Positions 16,876-25,936 of a DNA stretch of 61,610 nt are shown piece by piece (within the stretch, counting starts at the first letter, position 1; every line of letters begins with the position of its first letter). The stretch comes from Hyphomicrobiales bacterium (GTDB taxonomy: Bacteria > Pseudomonadota > Alphaproteobacteria > Rhizobiales > HXMU1428-3), in NCBI GenBank assembly GCA_021775425.1, contig JAJFHX010000031.1:1-61610 (forward strand), in the 5' to 3' direction. The position numbers and the translations under genes were made by a program. Under the pieces are notes generated by a model, which made no database searches, was not told the DNA's origin, and worked only from the letters and a program-made list of their open reading frames with translations.

Positions 16876-17472
16876 TTATTTCTTCAGCGCTTTTTTGATC
16901 ATATCAATCGCAAGGTCGCTGTCCCATTGCGCAGGGCCAGCCAAGCGGCCAATTTCACGCCCCTCTTTGTCAATCAGGATCGTAGCTGGCAAACCAACGG
17001 CTTTTAATTTAAACATCAGCTTCGTGGTCTGGTCGATGTAAAGATCAAGGTGTTTCAAACGCTCTTCATCATAAAATTTGCGCGGTTTAGAAAGACCAGA
17101 TCTGTCCATTGAAATGGCCACCACATCAAACGGTTCCTTGGCAAAAAATTTCTTTAAATTATCAAGGGATGGCATCTCTTCCCGGCATGGTCCGCACCAT
17201 GTCGCCCAGAGGTTCAGCAGAACCAGCTTACCCTTCCAGTCTGAAAGAGATTTCGTGTTTCCCAACTGATCCTGAAATTCAAAATTCTCAAGCGGTTTGG
17301 GGGCTTCATGAAAAATAAAACTCTTCAGCCGGTCAGTATGGTCTTGCGCAGTTTTCTGCTTTATTACCGCATCACTGCGCTTTTCACCATTGCCACTAAG
17401 GGTCAAACTCGCATATACAGCAACAAACCCGATGATCGCGGCGGCAACCACTGTAAGCAGCGAAACTCTCAT
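16876..17472 (-). CDS. tlpA: TlpA-family thiol:disulfide oxidoreductase
   Basis: A 198-residue membrane-anchored thioredoxin-like protein. An N-terminal helix (about residues 5-25) anchors it with the thioredoxin domain in the periplasm. The active site is WCGPC with Cys93 and Cys96 in NLWATWCGPCREEMPSL; the cis-proline loop is VGLPATILID. TlpA/CcmG-type proteins reduce cysteines in cytochrome oxidase subunit II and related copper proteins (CoxB, ScoI) during assembly of aa3 oxidase, whose operon is at the right of this window. It is divergent from argH with 74 bases between, the order seen in many Hyphomicrobiales. Confidence 0.92.
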   Translation of the reverse strand: MRVSLLTVVAAAIIGFVAVYASLTLSGNGEKRSDAVIKQKTAQDHTDRLKSFIFHEAPKPLENFEFQDQLGNTKSLSDWKGKLVLLNLWATWCGPCREEMPSLDNLKKFFAKEPFDVVAISMDRSGLSKPRKFYDEERLKHLDLYIDQTTKLMFKLKAVGLPATILIDKEGREIGRLAGPAQWDSDLAIDMIKKALKK

Positions 17473-17546
17473 AAAACATCCCTTTAATTAACTTCAAAAA
17501 CTATGATACAGATCAAGCACATTATAAGTAAAGAAGGCCAGCACTG

Positions 17547-18944
17547 ATGACAAATAAAATGTGGGGTGGACGTTTTGCCTCAGGCCCGTCCGAAATCATG
17601 GAAGAAATCAACGCCTCTATCTCTTATGATAAGCGCCTTTATAAAGAAGATATCGCCGGTTCCATCGCCCACGCAGAAATGCTGGCCGAAAGTGGCATCC
17701 TCAGCAAAACTGATGTCAAAAAAATCATCGATGGCCTCACACAAATTAAAACCGAAATTGAAAAAGACAAATTCACCTTCTCACGTCAGTTAGAAGATAT
17801 TCACATGAATGTCGAATCACGTCTAAGAGAGCTGATTGGTGACGCCGCCGGCCGCCTCCACACCGCCCGCTCCAGAAATGATCAGGTCGCGACAGATTTT
17901 AAACTCTATGTCAGAGCAACGGTGGACCATTTTTTAAACCAGCTCGCAGCACTGCAACTGGCATTGGCCAATAAAGCAGAAACCTACGCTGATGTCGTCA
18001 TGCCCGGCTATACCCACCTGCAAACGGCCCAGCCCGTCACCTTTGGTCATCATCTTCTTGCCTACACAGAAATGCTCGGCCGCGACAGATCAAGACTGAG
18101 TGACGCAAGAAAAAGATTAAATGAATGCCCCCTGGGTGCCGCCGCCCTTGCCGGCACATCTTTCCCGATTAATCGGAAGATGACAGCCAAAGCCCTTGGC
18201 TTTGACCGGCCAACCGCAAATTCACTTGATAGCGTCGCCGACAGAGACTTTATATTAGAAGTCTTAAGCGCCGCATCCATCAGCGCCATTCATCTCTCTC
18301 GTTTTGCCGAAGAACTCGTCATCTGGTCATCTGCTGAATTTAATTTCGTCAATTTATCAGACAGCTTCACAACCGGCTCTTCCATCATGCCGCAAAAGCG
18401 CAACCCGGATGCCGCTGAACTGATCCGCGCCAAAGTTGGCCGCATCATCGGCGCATTTAACGGCCTTTCGATCGTCATGAAAGGATTACCTCTAGCCTAT
18501 TCAAAAGATATGCAGGAAGACAAGGAAATGGCCTTTGATGCCCTTGATAATTATTCTCTGGCTCTTGCAGCTTTAACTGGCATGGTCAAAGACCTCACAC
18601 CAAATGAAGAAAAAATGGCAGCTTCAGCGGGCGGTGGGTTTTCAACAGCCACCGATATAGCTGATTGGCTGGTAAGAGTACTTGGTCTACCCTTCAGAGA
18701 TGCTCACCATGTAACTGGCAGCATCGTCGCCCTGGCCGAGAAACAGGGCTTGAAGCTGCACGAACTCACTTTAAAAGACATGCAGAGCATTGAACCAAAA
18801 ATCACAAAAGCGATTTTTGATGTGTTATCTGTCCAGAATTCTGTCAAAAGCCGCAAATCCTATGGTGGCACAGCGCCCACAGAAGTACGGAAAATGGCCA
18901 GAAAATGGATAAAATCACTGGAAAAACTCCCACGAGCAGAGTAA
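17547..18944 (+). CDS. argH: Argininosuccinate lyase
   Basis: A 465-residue enzyme of the fumarase/aspartase superfamily that splits argininosuccinate into arginine and fumarate, the last step of arginine synthesis. Signatures: [20 protein letters not shown] at the N-terminus, [17 protein letters not shown] (about residues 107-123), [24 protein letters not shown] with the catalytic His, and the mobile loop [12 protein letters not shown] starting at Gly277. Length is normal. It starts a rightward run with lptM and lysA. Confidence 0.98.
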   Translation: MTNKMWGGRFASGPSEIMEEINASISYDKRLYKEDIAGSIAHAEMLAESGILSKTDVKKIIDGLTQIKTEIEKDKFTFSRQLEDIHMNVESRLRELIGDAAGRLHTARSRNDQVATDFKLYVRATVDHFLNQLAALQLALANKAETYADVVMPGYTHLQTAQPVTFGHHLLAYTEMLGRDRSRLSDARKRLNECPLGAAALAGTSFPINRKMTAKALGFDRPTANSLDSVADRDFILEVLSAASISAIHLSRFAEELVIWSSAEFNFVNLSDSFTTGSSIMPQKRNPDAAELIRAKVGRIIGAFNGLSIVMKGLPLAYSKDMQEDKEMAFDALDNYSLALAALTGMVKDLTPNEEKMAASAGGGFSTATDIADWLVRVLGLPFRDAHHVTGSIVALAEKQGLKLHELTLKDMQSIEPKITKAIFDVLSVQNSVKSRKSYGGTAPTEVRKMARKWIKSLEKLPRAE

Positions 18945-19090
18945 GTTCAACAAAGAATCTGCATTTTCAGTCGTTAATTCACAACACTGATCTATACAGG
19001 ATCACTTAATCACTGATGTCTTGATCACTGATTTCTTGATTAAAGATCACGAAATAGAGACCATTGAACTTGAAACAAAGGAAAGCACTT

Positions 19091-19291
19091 ATGTTTTTGC
19101 GCCAACACACAATTTTGCGCTCGGCCAAAACTTTCATCATTTTAGCTGGTCTCTCTCTGTCTCTTGCAGCCTGTGGCATGCGCGGCCCGTTAGAAACACC
19201 GCCAGAAGCCAAAACGGTAGATGGTAGCCCGGCCACCGTAGAACAGGAAAAGCCCCACCGCGGATTTATTCTCGACGGTCTTTTAAACTAA
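19091..19291 (+). CDS. lptM: LptM-like small lipoprotein
   Basis: A 66-residue lipoprotein precursor. After a basic N-terminus and a hydrophobic stretch (IILAGLSLSLAAC) comes a lipobox LAAC, and the mature protein begins CGMRGPLETPPEA, which matches the CGxxGPLxxPP pattern of LptM/YifL. In E. coli LptM helps the LPS translocon LptDE mature its disulfides. In alphaproteobacteria this small gene typically lies between argH and lysA, as here. The open frame extends to a TTG at 19064, but the ATG at 19091 has an AGGAAAG box eight bases upstream. Its mature part is short and Pro-rich. Confidence 0.82.
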   Translation: MFLRQHTILRSAKTFIILAGLSLSLAACGMRGPLETPPEAKTVDGSPATVEQEKPHRGFILDGLLN

Positions 19292-19303
19292 TGCGCCATC
19301 AGC

Positions 19304-19330
19304 TGTCATTCGTACATTCATCGAATGACA
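19304..19330 (+). other. Hairpin between lptM and lysA
   Basis: A 9-base perfect inverted repeat, TGTCATTCG (19304-19312) and CGAATGACA (19322-19330), with a nine-base loop. It begins 13 bases after the lptM stop and ends 43 bases before lysA. No T-run follows, so it is more likely to affect mRNA stability or lysA translation than to terminate. Confidence 0.5.
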
Positions 19331-19373
19331 ACCCGTTTCAACTTCTCAACCAGCAACAACAATAAAAATTGCC

Positions 19374-20642
19374 ATGCACCATTTCACCTATATAAACGGT
19401 GCTCTTCACGCTGAAGCCGTCCCCCTGAAAACAATCGCAAAAGAAGTCGGCACCCCGTTCTATTGCTATTCAAACGCCACCTTAGAGCGCCACTACACCG
19501 TCTTTGATAACGCCTTTAAAAATGTTGATCATCTGGTTTGTTATGCCATTAAAGCCAACTCCAATCAGGCAGTGATAAAAACCCTCGCCAGCCTTGGTGC
19601 GGGAATGGATGTCGTCTCGGAAGGTGAACTACACCGTGCCTTAAAAGCCGGTGTTGACCCGCAAAAAATCTGCTTCTCAGGTGTTGGCAAAACAAAATCA
19701 GAAATGGCCACTGCCCTTCAGGCTGGTATTTTGAGTTTTAATGTCGAATCTGAGCCTGAATTAGAAGCCTTGAGCGAAGTCGCCAGCTCTCTGGATAAAA
19801 CCGCCAGCATTGCCATTCGTATCAACCCGGATGTTGACGCAAAAACCCACGCCAAAATTTCAACCGGCAAAGCCGAAAACAAATTCGGCATCCCCTATGC
19901 CCGCGCCAAAGAGATATATGCCCATGCAGCCAGCTTAAAAGGCATCAGCCCCCACGGCGTTCATATGCACATCGGCAGCCAGATCACAGACCTCACCCCA
20001 TTTGACAATGCCTTCCGCCTGATGCACGAGCTTGTCACAATGCTGCGGGCAGAGGGTCACAACATCACACATATTGACCTGGGCGGTGGCCTTGGCGTCC
20101 CATACGAAGAAGACGCACCACCCCCACCCCACCCTGATGATTATGCCAAAATCATTGAAAATGCCATTGGTGACCTTGATGCCACTTTAATTTTCGAGCC
20201 CGGACGCCTCATCACAGGCAATGCCGGCATTCTGGTTTCCAAAGTGCTTTATCTGAAACAAGGCGCAGCCAAAGATTTCCTCATCATTGATAGCGCAATG
20301 AATGATCTCATCCGCCCGACTTTATACGAAGCTTATCATCAGATCCTGCCGGTGCTGGAAAGTCAGAACCAGCTCCCCAAAAAACTGATGGACGTTGTCG
20401 GCCCGGTCTGCGAAACCGGCGATTTTCTTGCAGAAAATCGCAAACTTCCACCAATGCAATCTGATGACCTGCTGGCCGTCCTCTCGGCTGGTGCTTATGG
20501 TGCTGTTCAGTCTTGCACATATAACACCCGCTTGCTGATCCCTGAAGTGCTGGTCAAAGGTGATAAATACACAGTTATCCGCCCCCGCCAGAGCTATGAC
20601 GACTTAATCGATCAGGATCAGATACCAGATTGGCTCGCCTGA
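19374..20642 (+). CDS. lysA: Diaminopimelate decarboxylase
   Basis: A 422-residue PLP enzyme of the alanine racemase-like decarboxylase fold, catalysing meso-diaminopimelate to lysine plus CO2. The PLP lysine is Lys60 in CYAIKANSN; the glycine-rich phosphate loop is DLGGGLGVPYEE; the PLP-facing HMHIGSQI box and the subunit-crossing GPVCETGDFLAENR (Cys and Glu of the active site) are intact. ELGRLI is replaced by the usual FEPGRLI. It ends the argH-lptM-lysA run and is followed by 237 bases before the TIGR02302 gene, with a weak AAAAGCCCGCTTTT feature but no convincing terminator. Confidence 0.98.
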   Translation: MHHFTYINGALHAEAVPLKTIAKEVGTPFYCYSNATLERHYTVFDNAFKNVDHLVCYAIKANSNQAVIKTLASLGAGMDVVSEGELHRALKAGVDPQKICFSGVGKTKSEMATALQAGILSFNVESEPELEALSEVASSLDKTASIAIRINPDVDAKTHAKISTGKAENKFGIPYARAKEIYAHAASLKGISPHGVHMHIGSQITDLTPFDNAFRLMHELVTMLRAEGHNITHIDLGGGLGVPYEEDAPPPPHPDDYAKIIENAIGDLDATLIFEPGRLITGNAGILVSKVLYLKQGAAKDFLIIDSAMNDLIRPTLYEAYHQILPVLESQNQLPKKLMDVVGPVCETGDFLAENRKLPPMQSDDLLAVLSAGAYGAVQSCTYNTRLLIPEVLVKGDKYTVIRPRQSYDDLIDQDQIPDWLA

Positions 20643-20879
20643 TAACGGGCAATTGCCGCACTTTCAGCCAACAAAAAAAAGCCCGCTTTTCACAATAATC
20701 TTACCAGTGCCTCAGTGAGAACACGTAGGAATTATACAAAATTGTGCTAAACTCAACCCGGTCGAACGAGTAAATACCGTAGTTAGAACGGTTAAATCGA
20801 TTGGTGCCAGCACATTATTGTATCAGCCCATTTTGGGCGGCAAACAGCAGCAGAACAACCATATGAGCAATGAAACCAT

Positions 20880-23699
20880 ATGATCAAAAAAGACAACCCG
20901 TTTCAATCCAAAGCTAATCAGCAAAATACTGATCACATTAGCAATAACGGAACAAGCCACAAAGAACCCCGCCATATTGGTGAGGCAATACTGGCTAGAA
21001 AACTGCGCTGGACCAAACTGGTGATGTTTTTTGAACAGCTCTGGTTAAAGTCCTGGGCGCCGATCACAGTTGTCGGTATTTTCCTTCTTACCTGTCTTTA
21101 TCAGCTCTGGCCCTTGCTCAGCCCGCTGATGCACCGGCTTATACTGGCATTTTTTGCGATGGGGCTAATCGCCTCATTTTATCCGTTTTTCTCACTTCGC
21201 TGGCCTAAAGAAGCCAAAGCCCTCAAACGGCTTGATCATAATTCAACCCTGCCCCACCAGCCAGCGCAGGCCTTTAAAGATAATCTTGAATTAAACCAGG
21301 CAAATGGCCAGACCCGTGCCCTCTGGCTGACCTTTAAAGACAGGCTGGTTGAAAAAATCAGCAAACTTAAAGTCCGCCCCCCTCAACCAGATACTTCTAA
21401 AAGCGACCCATACGCCCTGCGCATGTTAATGATGCTCGCGCTGGTGATCGGTGTTTTCATTCAGGGCGGCAATGTGCCCGAGCTAGTCGCCAAAGCACTC
21501 AAAGTTCCGCCAATGACCAGCACCGCAGATTTAAGAATTGATGCCTGGGTCACACCGCCAACCTACACCAGCAAAGCGCCCATCCTCATTGCCGATGGAG
21601 GCAAGCTCGACAATCCCTCTGAAAAACGCAAAACAAATTTCAGCATCCCTCAGAATTCTGTTCTGACCGTGCGGATCAACGGCAAAAATGCCAACTACGT
21701 CCAGTTGGAGAGCAACAACAGATTGCTATTGCCTGATGGCTCTTCCCCTGCTGATAAGTCACAAAAAGACGAGACCAAGATTAATGATCAGCCTGTTGTG
21801 GCGAAAAAACCAGCAACAAACAGCGTTCAATCAAAAAGCCAGAACAAAACCAACCGTGATTTTAACGTCAAACTCACTGAAAACGGTCACGTCAAAGTCA
21901 CCATCGACAAAATCCCACTGACAGACTGGACCTTCAACATTGAGCCTGACAATCCTCCCGTTATCGGCCTGATAGAAATTCCAAGCCGGGCCCAGAGCGG
22001 TGCGCTCAAGCTGAAATACCGAGTTGCCGATGATTATGGCGTCACCACAGCTAACGCCCATGTCAAAGATGTTCAGCTACCAAAAGAAACATCACATGAA
22101 GACACACCCCCCGAACAGCAGGACAGTTTCGAGTCTGAACAGCAAAATCAGTTTACCAGCATCACTGCCAATCGACAGCAACCCCTCGGCGCGGCGTTCA
22201 AGTACCCCTTAAACCTCACCGGGCAATCTACAACTGAAGCCGAAGGAACAACTTTTAAAGATCTCACCTCCCATCCTTGGGCCGGGTTTGAGGTTACCCT
22301 TTACTTAAGTGCAGCAGACGAAGGGCAAAACAAATCCAACAGCCCTGAAATTAAAATCCAGTTACCGGAATATAATTTCACCAAACAAATCGCCAGAGAC
22401 ATCATCGCCCTGAGAAAAAGACTGGTCATCACACCGCATGAATCAGCCGTAGTCGCGCTCTCTCTCATTCAGTTAACACACAATAAAAAACCATTTGAGA
22501 AAGACCTCACCCTCTATCTGGGCCTCAGAGTAACGGCCAATCGCCTGCTATCTTCAAAAACCAGAAAAGACAAAGAACAACTGGCAAGCCTGTTATATGA
22601 ACTTGCCCGTCACGCAGAAGATGGTGATCTTTCAGCTGCAGAAAGAGAATTGCGCACCGCTCAGGAAGCCCTGCGAAATGCCCTGAAAGAAAATGCACCC
22701 AACAGCGAAATTCAGAAACGTATTGATGAACTGCGCAAAGCATTACAAAAATACATGCAGGCTCTCGCCAAGCAGCAGCAAAAACAAAATGCGGAAAATA
22801 ATCAGCAGTCTCAGGACCAGAACCAGAAAAACGTCAGCCCTGAAGACTTTGAACAAATGCTGAAAACCATTGAGGAGCTGGCCAAATCCGGGTCTAAAGA
22901 TCTCGCCCGCCAGATGCTGAGCCAGTTGCAAAATATGCTGGAAAACATCCAGACCGGCAAAAACAGAAATCAGCAACAACAGAACCAGTCGGCCAAAGAA
23001 CTGGAAGAGCTGGGCAAAATCCTGCGTGAACAACAGGAGTTAATGGACAAAACCTTTGAGCAAAGCCGCCAGCAGCGCCAGCAAAACCGCCAGAACGGTG
23101 AGAACTCTGACCAAAACCAGAATGAACAAAACCAGCAAGGCCAGCGCCAGCAGGGCAACAGCAACCAACTGCAACAGCAGCAACAGGCCCTTCGTCAAAA
23201 ACTGCAGGAGTTCATGAAAAAACTCCAGCAGGGGCAGCAAGGCCAACGCCAGGGCCAGCGGGAAGGACAACAACAAGGTCAGCGTGATGGCCAGCAGCAA
23301 GGCCAGATGCAGGGTAAAGGTCGCCAGGGCAACCCACTTGAAAACGCCGACAAAGCCATGGGCCGCGCCGGTGAAATGTTGAAAGACCAGGAACTTGGCA
23401 ACGCCCTTTCACAAGAAGGACAAGCACTTGACCAGCTCCGCAAAGGGATGGAGCAAATGGCCAAACAAATGCAGGAAAGGTCCGGCAAGGGCAAAGGCCA
23501 GAACGCCGGCGGTACTGACCCACTCGGCCGTTCACAGAATGCAAATGGCATGGATACCAGCGAGACAACAAAAATACCTGACAAAATCGACATTCAGCGT
23601 GCCAGAGAGATCTTGAGAAATTTACAGGATAAATTGAGCGATCCGAACCGGCCCGCCCCTGAAATTGATTATATAGAGAGATTGCTCAAGCGGTTTTAA
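20880..23699 (+). CDS. TIGR02302/DUF4175 membrane protein with Gln-rich C-terminus
   Basis: A 939-residue protein conserved in alphaproteobacteria. Two hydrophobic helices lie at about residues 57-105 (WAPITVVGIFLLTCLYQLW and LILAFFAMGLIASFYPF), then another at about 180-197 (LRMLMMLALVIGVFIQGG). A periplasmic-type segment follows with VTPPTYTSKAPILI and ADDYGVTTANAHV, the TIGR02302 hallmarks. From about residue 560 the chain is long-helical and from about 625 to 860 it is extremely rich in Gln and Asn (repeated Q-G-Q-R-Q), probably coiled coil or disordered. Function unknown. A six-codon open frame (20863-20883) overlaps its start codon as ATATGA and may couple translation. Its last 14 bases overlap the convergent regulator gene. 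Confidence 0.88.
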   Translation: MIKKDNPFQSKANQQNTDHISNNGTSHKEPRHIGEAILARKLRWTKLVMFFEQLWLKSWAPITVVGIFLLTCLYQLWPLLSPLMHRLILAFFAMGLIASFYPFFSLRWPKEAKALKRLDHNSTLPHQPAQAFKDNLELNQANGQTRALWLTFKDRLVEKISKLKVRPPQPDTSKSDPYALRMLMMLALVIGVFIQGGNVPELVAKALKVPPMTSTADLRIDAWVTPPTYTSKAPILIADGGKLDNPSEKRKTNFSIPQNSVLTVRINGKNANYVQLESNNRLLLPDGSSPADKSQKDETKINDQPVVAKKPATNSVQSKSQNKTNRDFNVKLTENGHVKVTIDKIPLTDWTFNIEPDNPPVIGLIEIPSRAQSGALKLKYRVADDYGVTTANAHVKDVQLPKETSHEDTPPEQQDSFESEQQNQFTSITANRQQPLGAAFKYPLNLTGQSTTEAEGTTFKDLTSHPWAGFEVTLYLSAADEGQNKSNSPEIKIQLPEYNFTKQIARDIIALRKRLVITPHESAVVALSLIQLTHNKKPFEKDLTLYLGLRVTANRLLSSKTRKDKEQLASLLYELARHAEDGDLSAAERELRTAQEALRNALKENAPNSEIQKRIDELRKALQKYMQALAKQQQKQNAENNQQSQDQNQKNVSPEDFEQMLKTIEELAKSGSKDLARQMLSQLQNMLENIQTGKNRNQQQQNQSAKELEELGKILREQQELMDKTFEQSRQQRQQNRQNGENSDQNQNEQNQQGQRQQGNSNQLQQQQQALRQKLQEFMKKLQQGQQGQRQGQREGQQQGQRDGQQQGQMQGKGRQGNPLENADKAMGRAGEMLKDQELGNALSQEGQALDQLRKGMEQMAKQMQERSGKGKGQNAGGTDPLGRSQNANGMDTSETTKIPDKIDIQRAREILRNLQDKLSDPNRPAPEIDYIERLLKRF

Positions 23700-24090
23700 A
23701 CGCTTTAAAACCTTTCATCTCTTTCATGTGCGGTCGGCCCAGCGCCGCACGCACAGCACTTTGCACACCTTCAAGTGTAAACGGCTTTTGCAGCACACCC
23801 ACAACAGATGGCACATAACCATCCCGTTCATCAGCCGCATATCCAGTCATCAGCAGGATAGGCAATTTCGGGTAATTCTTGTAAGCGATTTTCGCCAAAG
23901 TCACGCCATCAATCACTGGCATCCTGATATCACTCAGCAAAAGATCCATCGTCTCACCTGGCACCGTCAAACAGCGCAGCGCTTCCTGCCCCTCATGAGC
24001 AACGATCACATCATGACCATCCATCAACAAGGCCCTGTACGTAAAATCACGCACCGCAAAATCATCTTCAGCTAATAATATTCGTGCCAT
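23686..24090 (-). CDS. Single-domain response regulator, CpdR-like
   Basis: A 134-residue protein that is essentially one receiver domain. It begins MARILLAEDDFAVRDF with the acidic pair Glu8/Asp9-Asp10, has the phosphoacceptor Asp54 in LLSDIRMPVIDGVTLA, Thr82 in LLMTGYA and Lys102 in LQKPF. There is no output domain. In alphaproteobacteria, CpdR of this type is phosphorylated by the CckA-ChpT relay and, when unphosphorylated, brings ClpXP to substrates. CpdR identity is inferred from the DIRMPVIDG pattern, size and neighbourhood; another stand-alone receiver is possible. It overlaps the end of the TIGR02302 gene by 14 bases on the opposite strand and lies downstream of the SQDDID-repeat protein. 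Confidence 0.82.
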   Translation of the reverse strand: MARILLAEDDFAVRDFTYRALLMDGHDVIVAHEGQEALRCLTVPGETMDLLLSDIRMPVIDGVTLAKIAYKNYPKLPILLMTGYAADERDGYVPSVVGVLQKPFTLEGVQSAVRAALGRPHMKEMKGFKAFKTA

Positions 24091-24237
24091 CTTAATGCAC
24101 TCACACTCTTTCCATAATAAAAGACTACCAACAGCATAGTCGAAAAGAGGTCAATGTAGGGTTAATAAAACGAAAAGAAACTCGCCCAGAACTTAATAGA
24201 CAGATCTAATTCGTCAGGCTTTAGTGTCGTATAGAGC

Positions 24238-25554
24238 CTATTGAAAACTAATCAGCAAATGCTTTGAATGCTCTGGGGGCACTGGCACCATCGCCTTAAA
24301 CAACGCTTTTTCCCCTGGTAATAATGGCTTCTTTCTCACCTTCATCACCCAGCGAAACACCTCACGATTGTCTTCTGACAAAGCACCAAACACAAGCGGC
24401 GGCAAAGGCTTATACTTATTTGTCAGGTTTGTGATTTCACCCTCAATTTTCAGATGCAGACTATTATCAACAATTTCCCAGTTCTGCTGAATATTAGAGA
24501 ACATCAGCCCCCTTACATTCACAGGCAAACCAACCATCGCATAAACAGAAGACATCGCCGGGATCATTTTCACAACCCCAACCCGGGCATAAATCATCAT
24601 GCTGGCCACAACCAGAATGCCCAGCCCATAACACCCCCAGCCAATCATCTCCTGACGTGTTAAACGCTTATAAAATGGAATTTTAGGTAAAGCGCCCTGC
24701 TTTTTCCCAGTCCCCTCATCCGCAGCCGCGGCACCCGCCAAAGCACTGTCAAACGGGTCAGGGTATTCCTCGCTTTGAGCCGTCTCAACATTACGGGAAG
24801 CCTCGCCCGGATCCTCATCAAATAACCCGTCAATATCACCCTGAGAATTTTCATCATCCTCAGAACTGGCCATCTCACTGGCAACTTCGTCAAACAGCCC
24901 GTCTATATCATCTTGGGAATTTTCTTCACCAGCCGGATCATCTGGCAATGCCGCAATCGAGGCTTCATCAAACAATCCGTCAATATCATCCTGCGAGTTC
25001 TCTTCATCCCCCGCGTCATCAATAATAATATCATCAACCTCAGCTTTATCAGAAGAAACTTCATCAAAAAGACTGTCTATATCATCCTGAGATTGATCTT
25101 CAGCCGCTTCATCCTCGATAGCTTCATCAAACAGGCTGTCTATATCATCCTGAGAATTATCTTCTTCTGCTTCAGCGAATGAAACTTCGTCCTCACCATC
25201 TACATCAGCTACATCTTCTTCCGGTAAAACCTCTTCATCGACCTCCATGAAATCAATGTCTTCAACTGAAACATCATCTATCGGGGAAACCGGTTCAATC
25301 TCAGAAAATTCATCTAAAACCGGCTCTTCAGCAACAGTCTCATCCGCTTCTGTTTCGTTGTCTGCTTCAGCTTCGGCTTTCGCCGCTTCCAGCGCTTGCA
25401 ATTCACTCAGCTCAAACACATCATCATTGGTCGCCATCCAGACATGGCTGCAACTGGTGCAACGCACTTTCGCCCCTTCATCCGGTAACAGAGAGGGGAT
25501 CTCATATTGTGTTGAACATTCTGGGCAAACCAAAATCATATTCTGCGGCACCAT
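24238..25554 (-). CDS. MJ0042 zinc-ribbon membrane protein with five SQDDIDxLFDE repeats
   Basis: A 438-residue protein. The N-terminus is an MJ0042-type zinc ribbon, MILVCPECSTQYEIPS then VRCTSCSHVW (Cys10, 13, 32 and 35). Residues about 45-285 are highly acidic and probably unfolded, and contain five copies of SQDDIDSLFDE or SQDDIDGLFDE at 134-144, 155-165, 187-197, 212-222 and 237-247 (the last reads SQGDID). One membrane helix follows (about 305-325), then a C-terminal domain of about 110 residues of the DUF3426 kind, likely periplasmic (LHLKIEGEITNLTNKYKPLPP). No function is established for this family. The ATG at 25554 is preferred to the TTG at 25560. No strong ribosome binding site is visible. 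It is divergent from ftsE. Confidence 0.85.
   Translation of the reverse strand: MVPQNMILVCPECSTQYEIPSLLPDEGAKVRCTSCSHVWMATNDDVFELSELQALEAAKAEAEADNETEADETVAEEPVLDEFSEIEPVSPIDDVSVEDIDFMEVDEEVLPEEDVADVDGEDEVSFAEAEEDNSQDDIDSLFDEAIEDEAAEDQSQDDIDSLFDEVSSDKAEVDDIIIDDAGDEENSQDDIDGLFDEASIAALPDDPAGEENSQDDIDGLFDEVASEMASSEDDENSQGDIDGLFDEDPGEASRNVETAQSEEYPDPFDSALAGAAAADEGTGKKQGALPKIPFYKRLTRQEMIGWGCYGLGILVVASMMIYARVGVVKMIPAMSSVYAMVGLPVNVRGLMFSNIQQNWEIVDNSLHLKIEGEITNLTNKYKPLPPLVFGALSEDNREVFRWVMKVRKKPLLPGEKALFKAMVPVPPEHSKHLLISFQ
24820..25155 (-). repeat. Coding repeat: five SQDDIDxLFDE motifs
   Basis: Within the zinc-ribbon protein the 11-residue motif recurs five times at intervals of 21, 32, 25 and 25 residues, with acidic, variable linkers between. 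Four copies keep S-Q-D-D-I-D, one has S-Q-G-D-I-D; the fourth residue from the end is always Leu followed by Phe-Asp-Glu. At DNA level the copies are similar but not identical, so the motif is under protein-level selection or of some age. Confidence 0.85.
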
Positions 25555-25560
25555 TATCAA

Positions 25561-25936
25561 AGTTGATTCGATATTATAGCCGGAAATAATCGAGAATTAC
25601 TTAATGCGCCCCCTCTTTTACCGACTTATCCCCTCTTTGGCCGCAATCAGAGACTAAATCTCTTTTAAAAAATAGGTTATAGTCGCACGATCATAAGGTA
25701 AGAGGTATTTGTCCAATAAGCCGACCATCATAAAAACTTCATATCCCAATCAAACAATACCAACTTCAAAACATGATGAAATGTGCTAACTTACAGCTGC
25801 GGGAATTGGGGCTGAAATCCAGTCATGACTGAACTCAACATCTAAGATATCAGTCAAAACAAACAAGATGACTTTGAATACAACGAAACAGAACAAGCAA
25901 CACAAGCGATAACAAACAAAATAGGGTGCTAGACAA
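25561..25936. promoter_or_regulatory. Divergent intergenic region with 12-bp palindrome
   Basis: This 376-base gap separates the zinc-ribbon gene and ftsE, which are divergent, so it should carry both promoters. It holds a perfect palindrome, CAGTCATGACTG, at 25820-25831, about 105 bases before the ftsE start, with another CAGTC about 25 bases on. No other gene or terminator was seen. Confidence 0.4.

Noticed and set aside
20670..20690. AAAAGCCCGCTTTT near the end of lysA as a terminator
   Set aside because: The possible stem is five bases with a four-base loop, too weak to list.
22743..23593. Several long leftward frames opposite the TIGR02302 Gln-rich region
   Set aside because: Low-complexity CAG-rich DNA leaves the other frames open; the Leu-rich products have no family features.
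23686..24090. Full identification of the receiver protein as CpdR
   Set aside because: The fold and neighbourhood agree but I cannot confirm orthology by sequence alone, so it is called CpdR-like without a gene symbol.
24913..25579. Rightward open frames opposite the SQDDID-repeat region
   Set aside because: They are shadows of the acidic repeats of the zinc-ribbon protein on the other strand.
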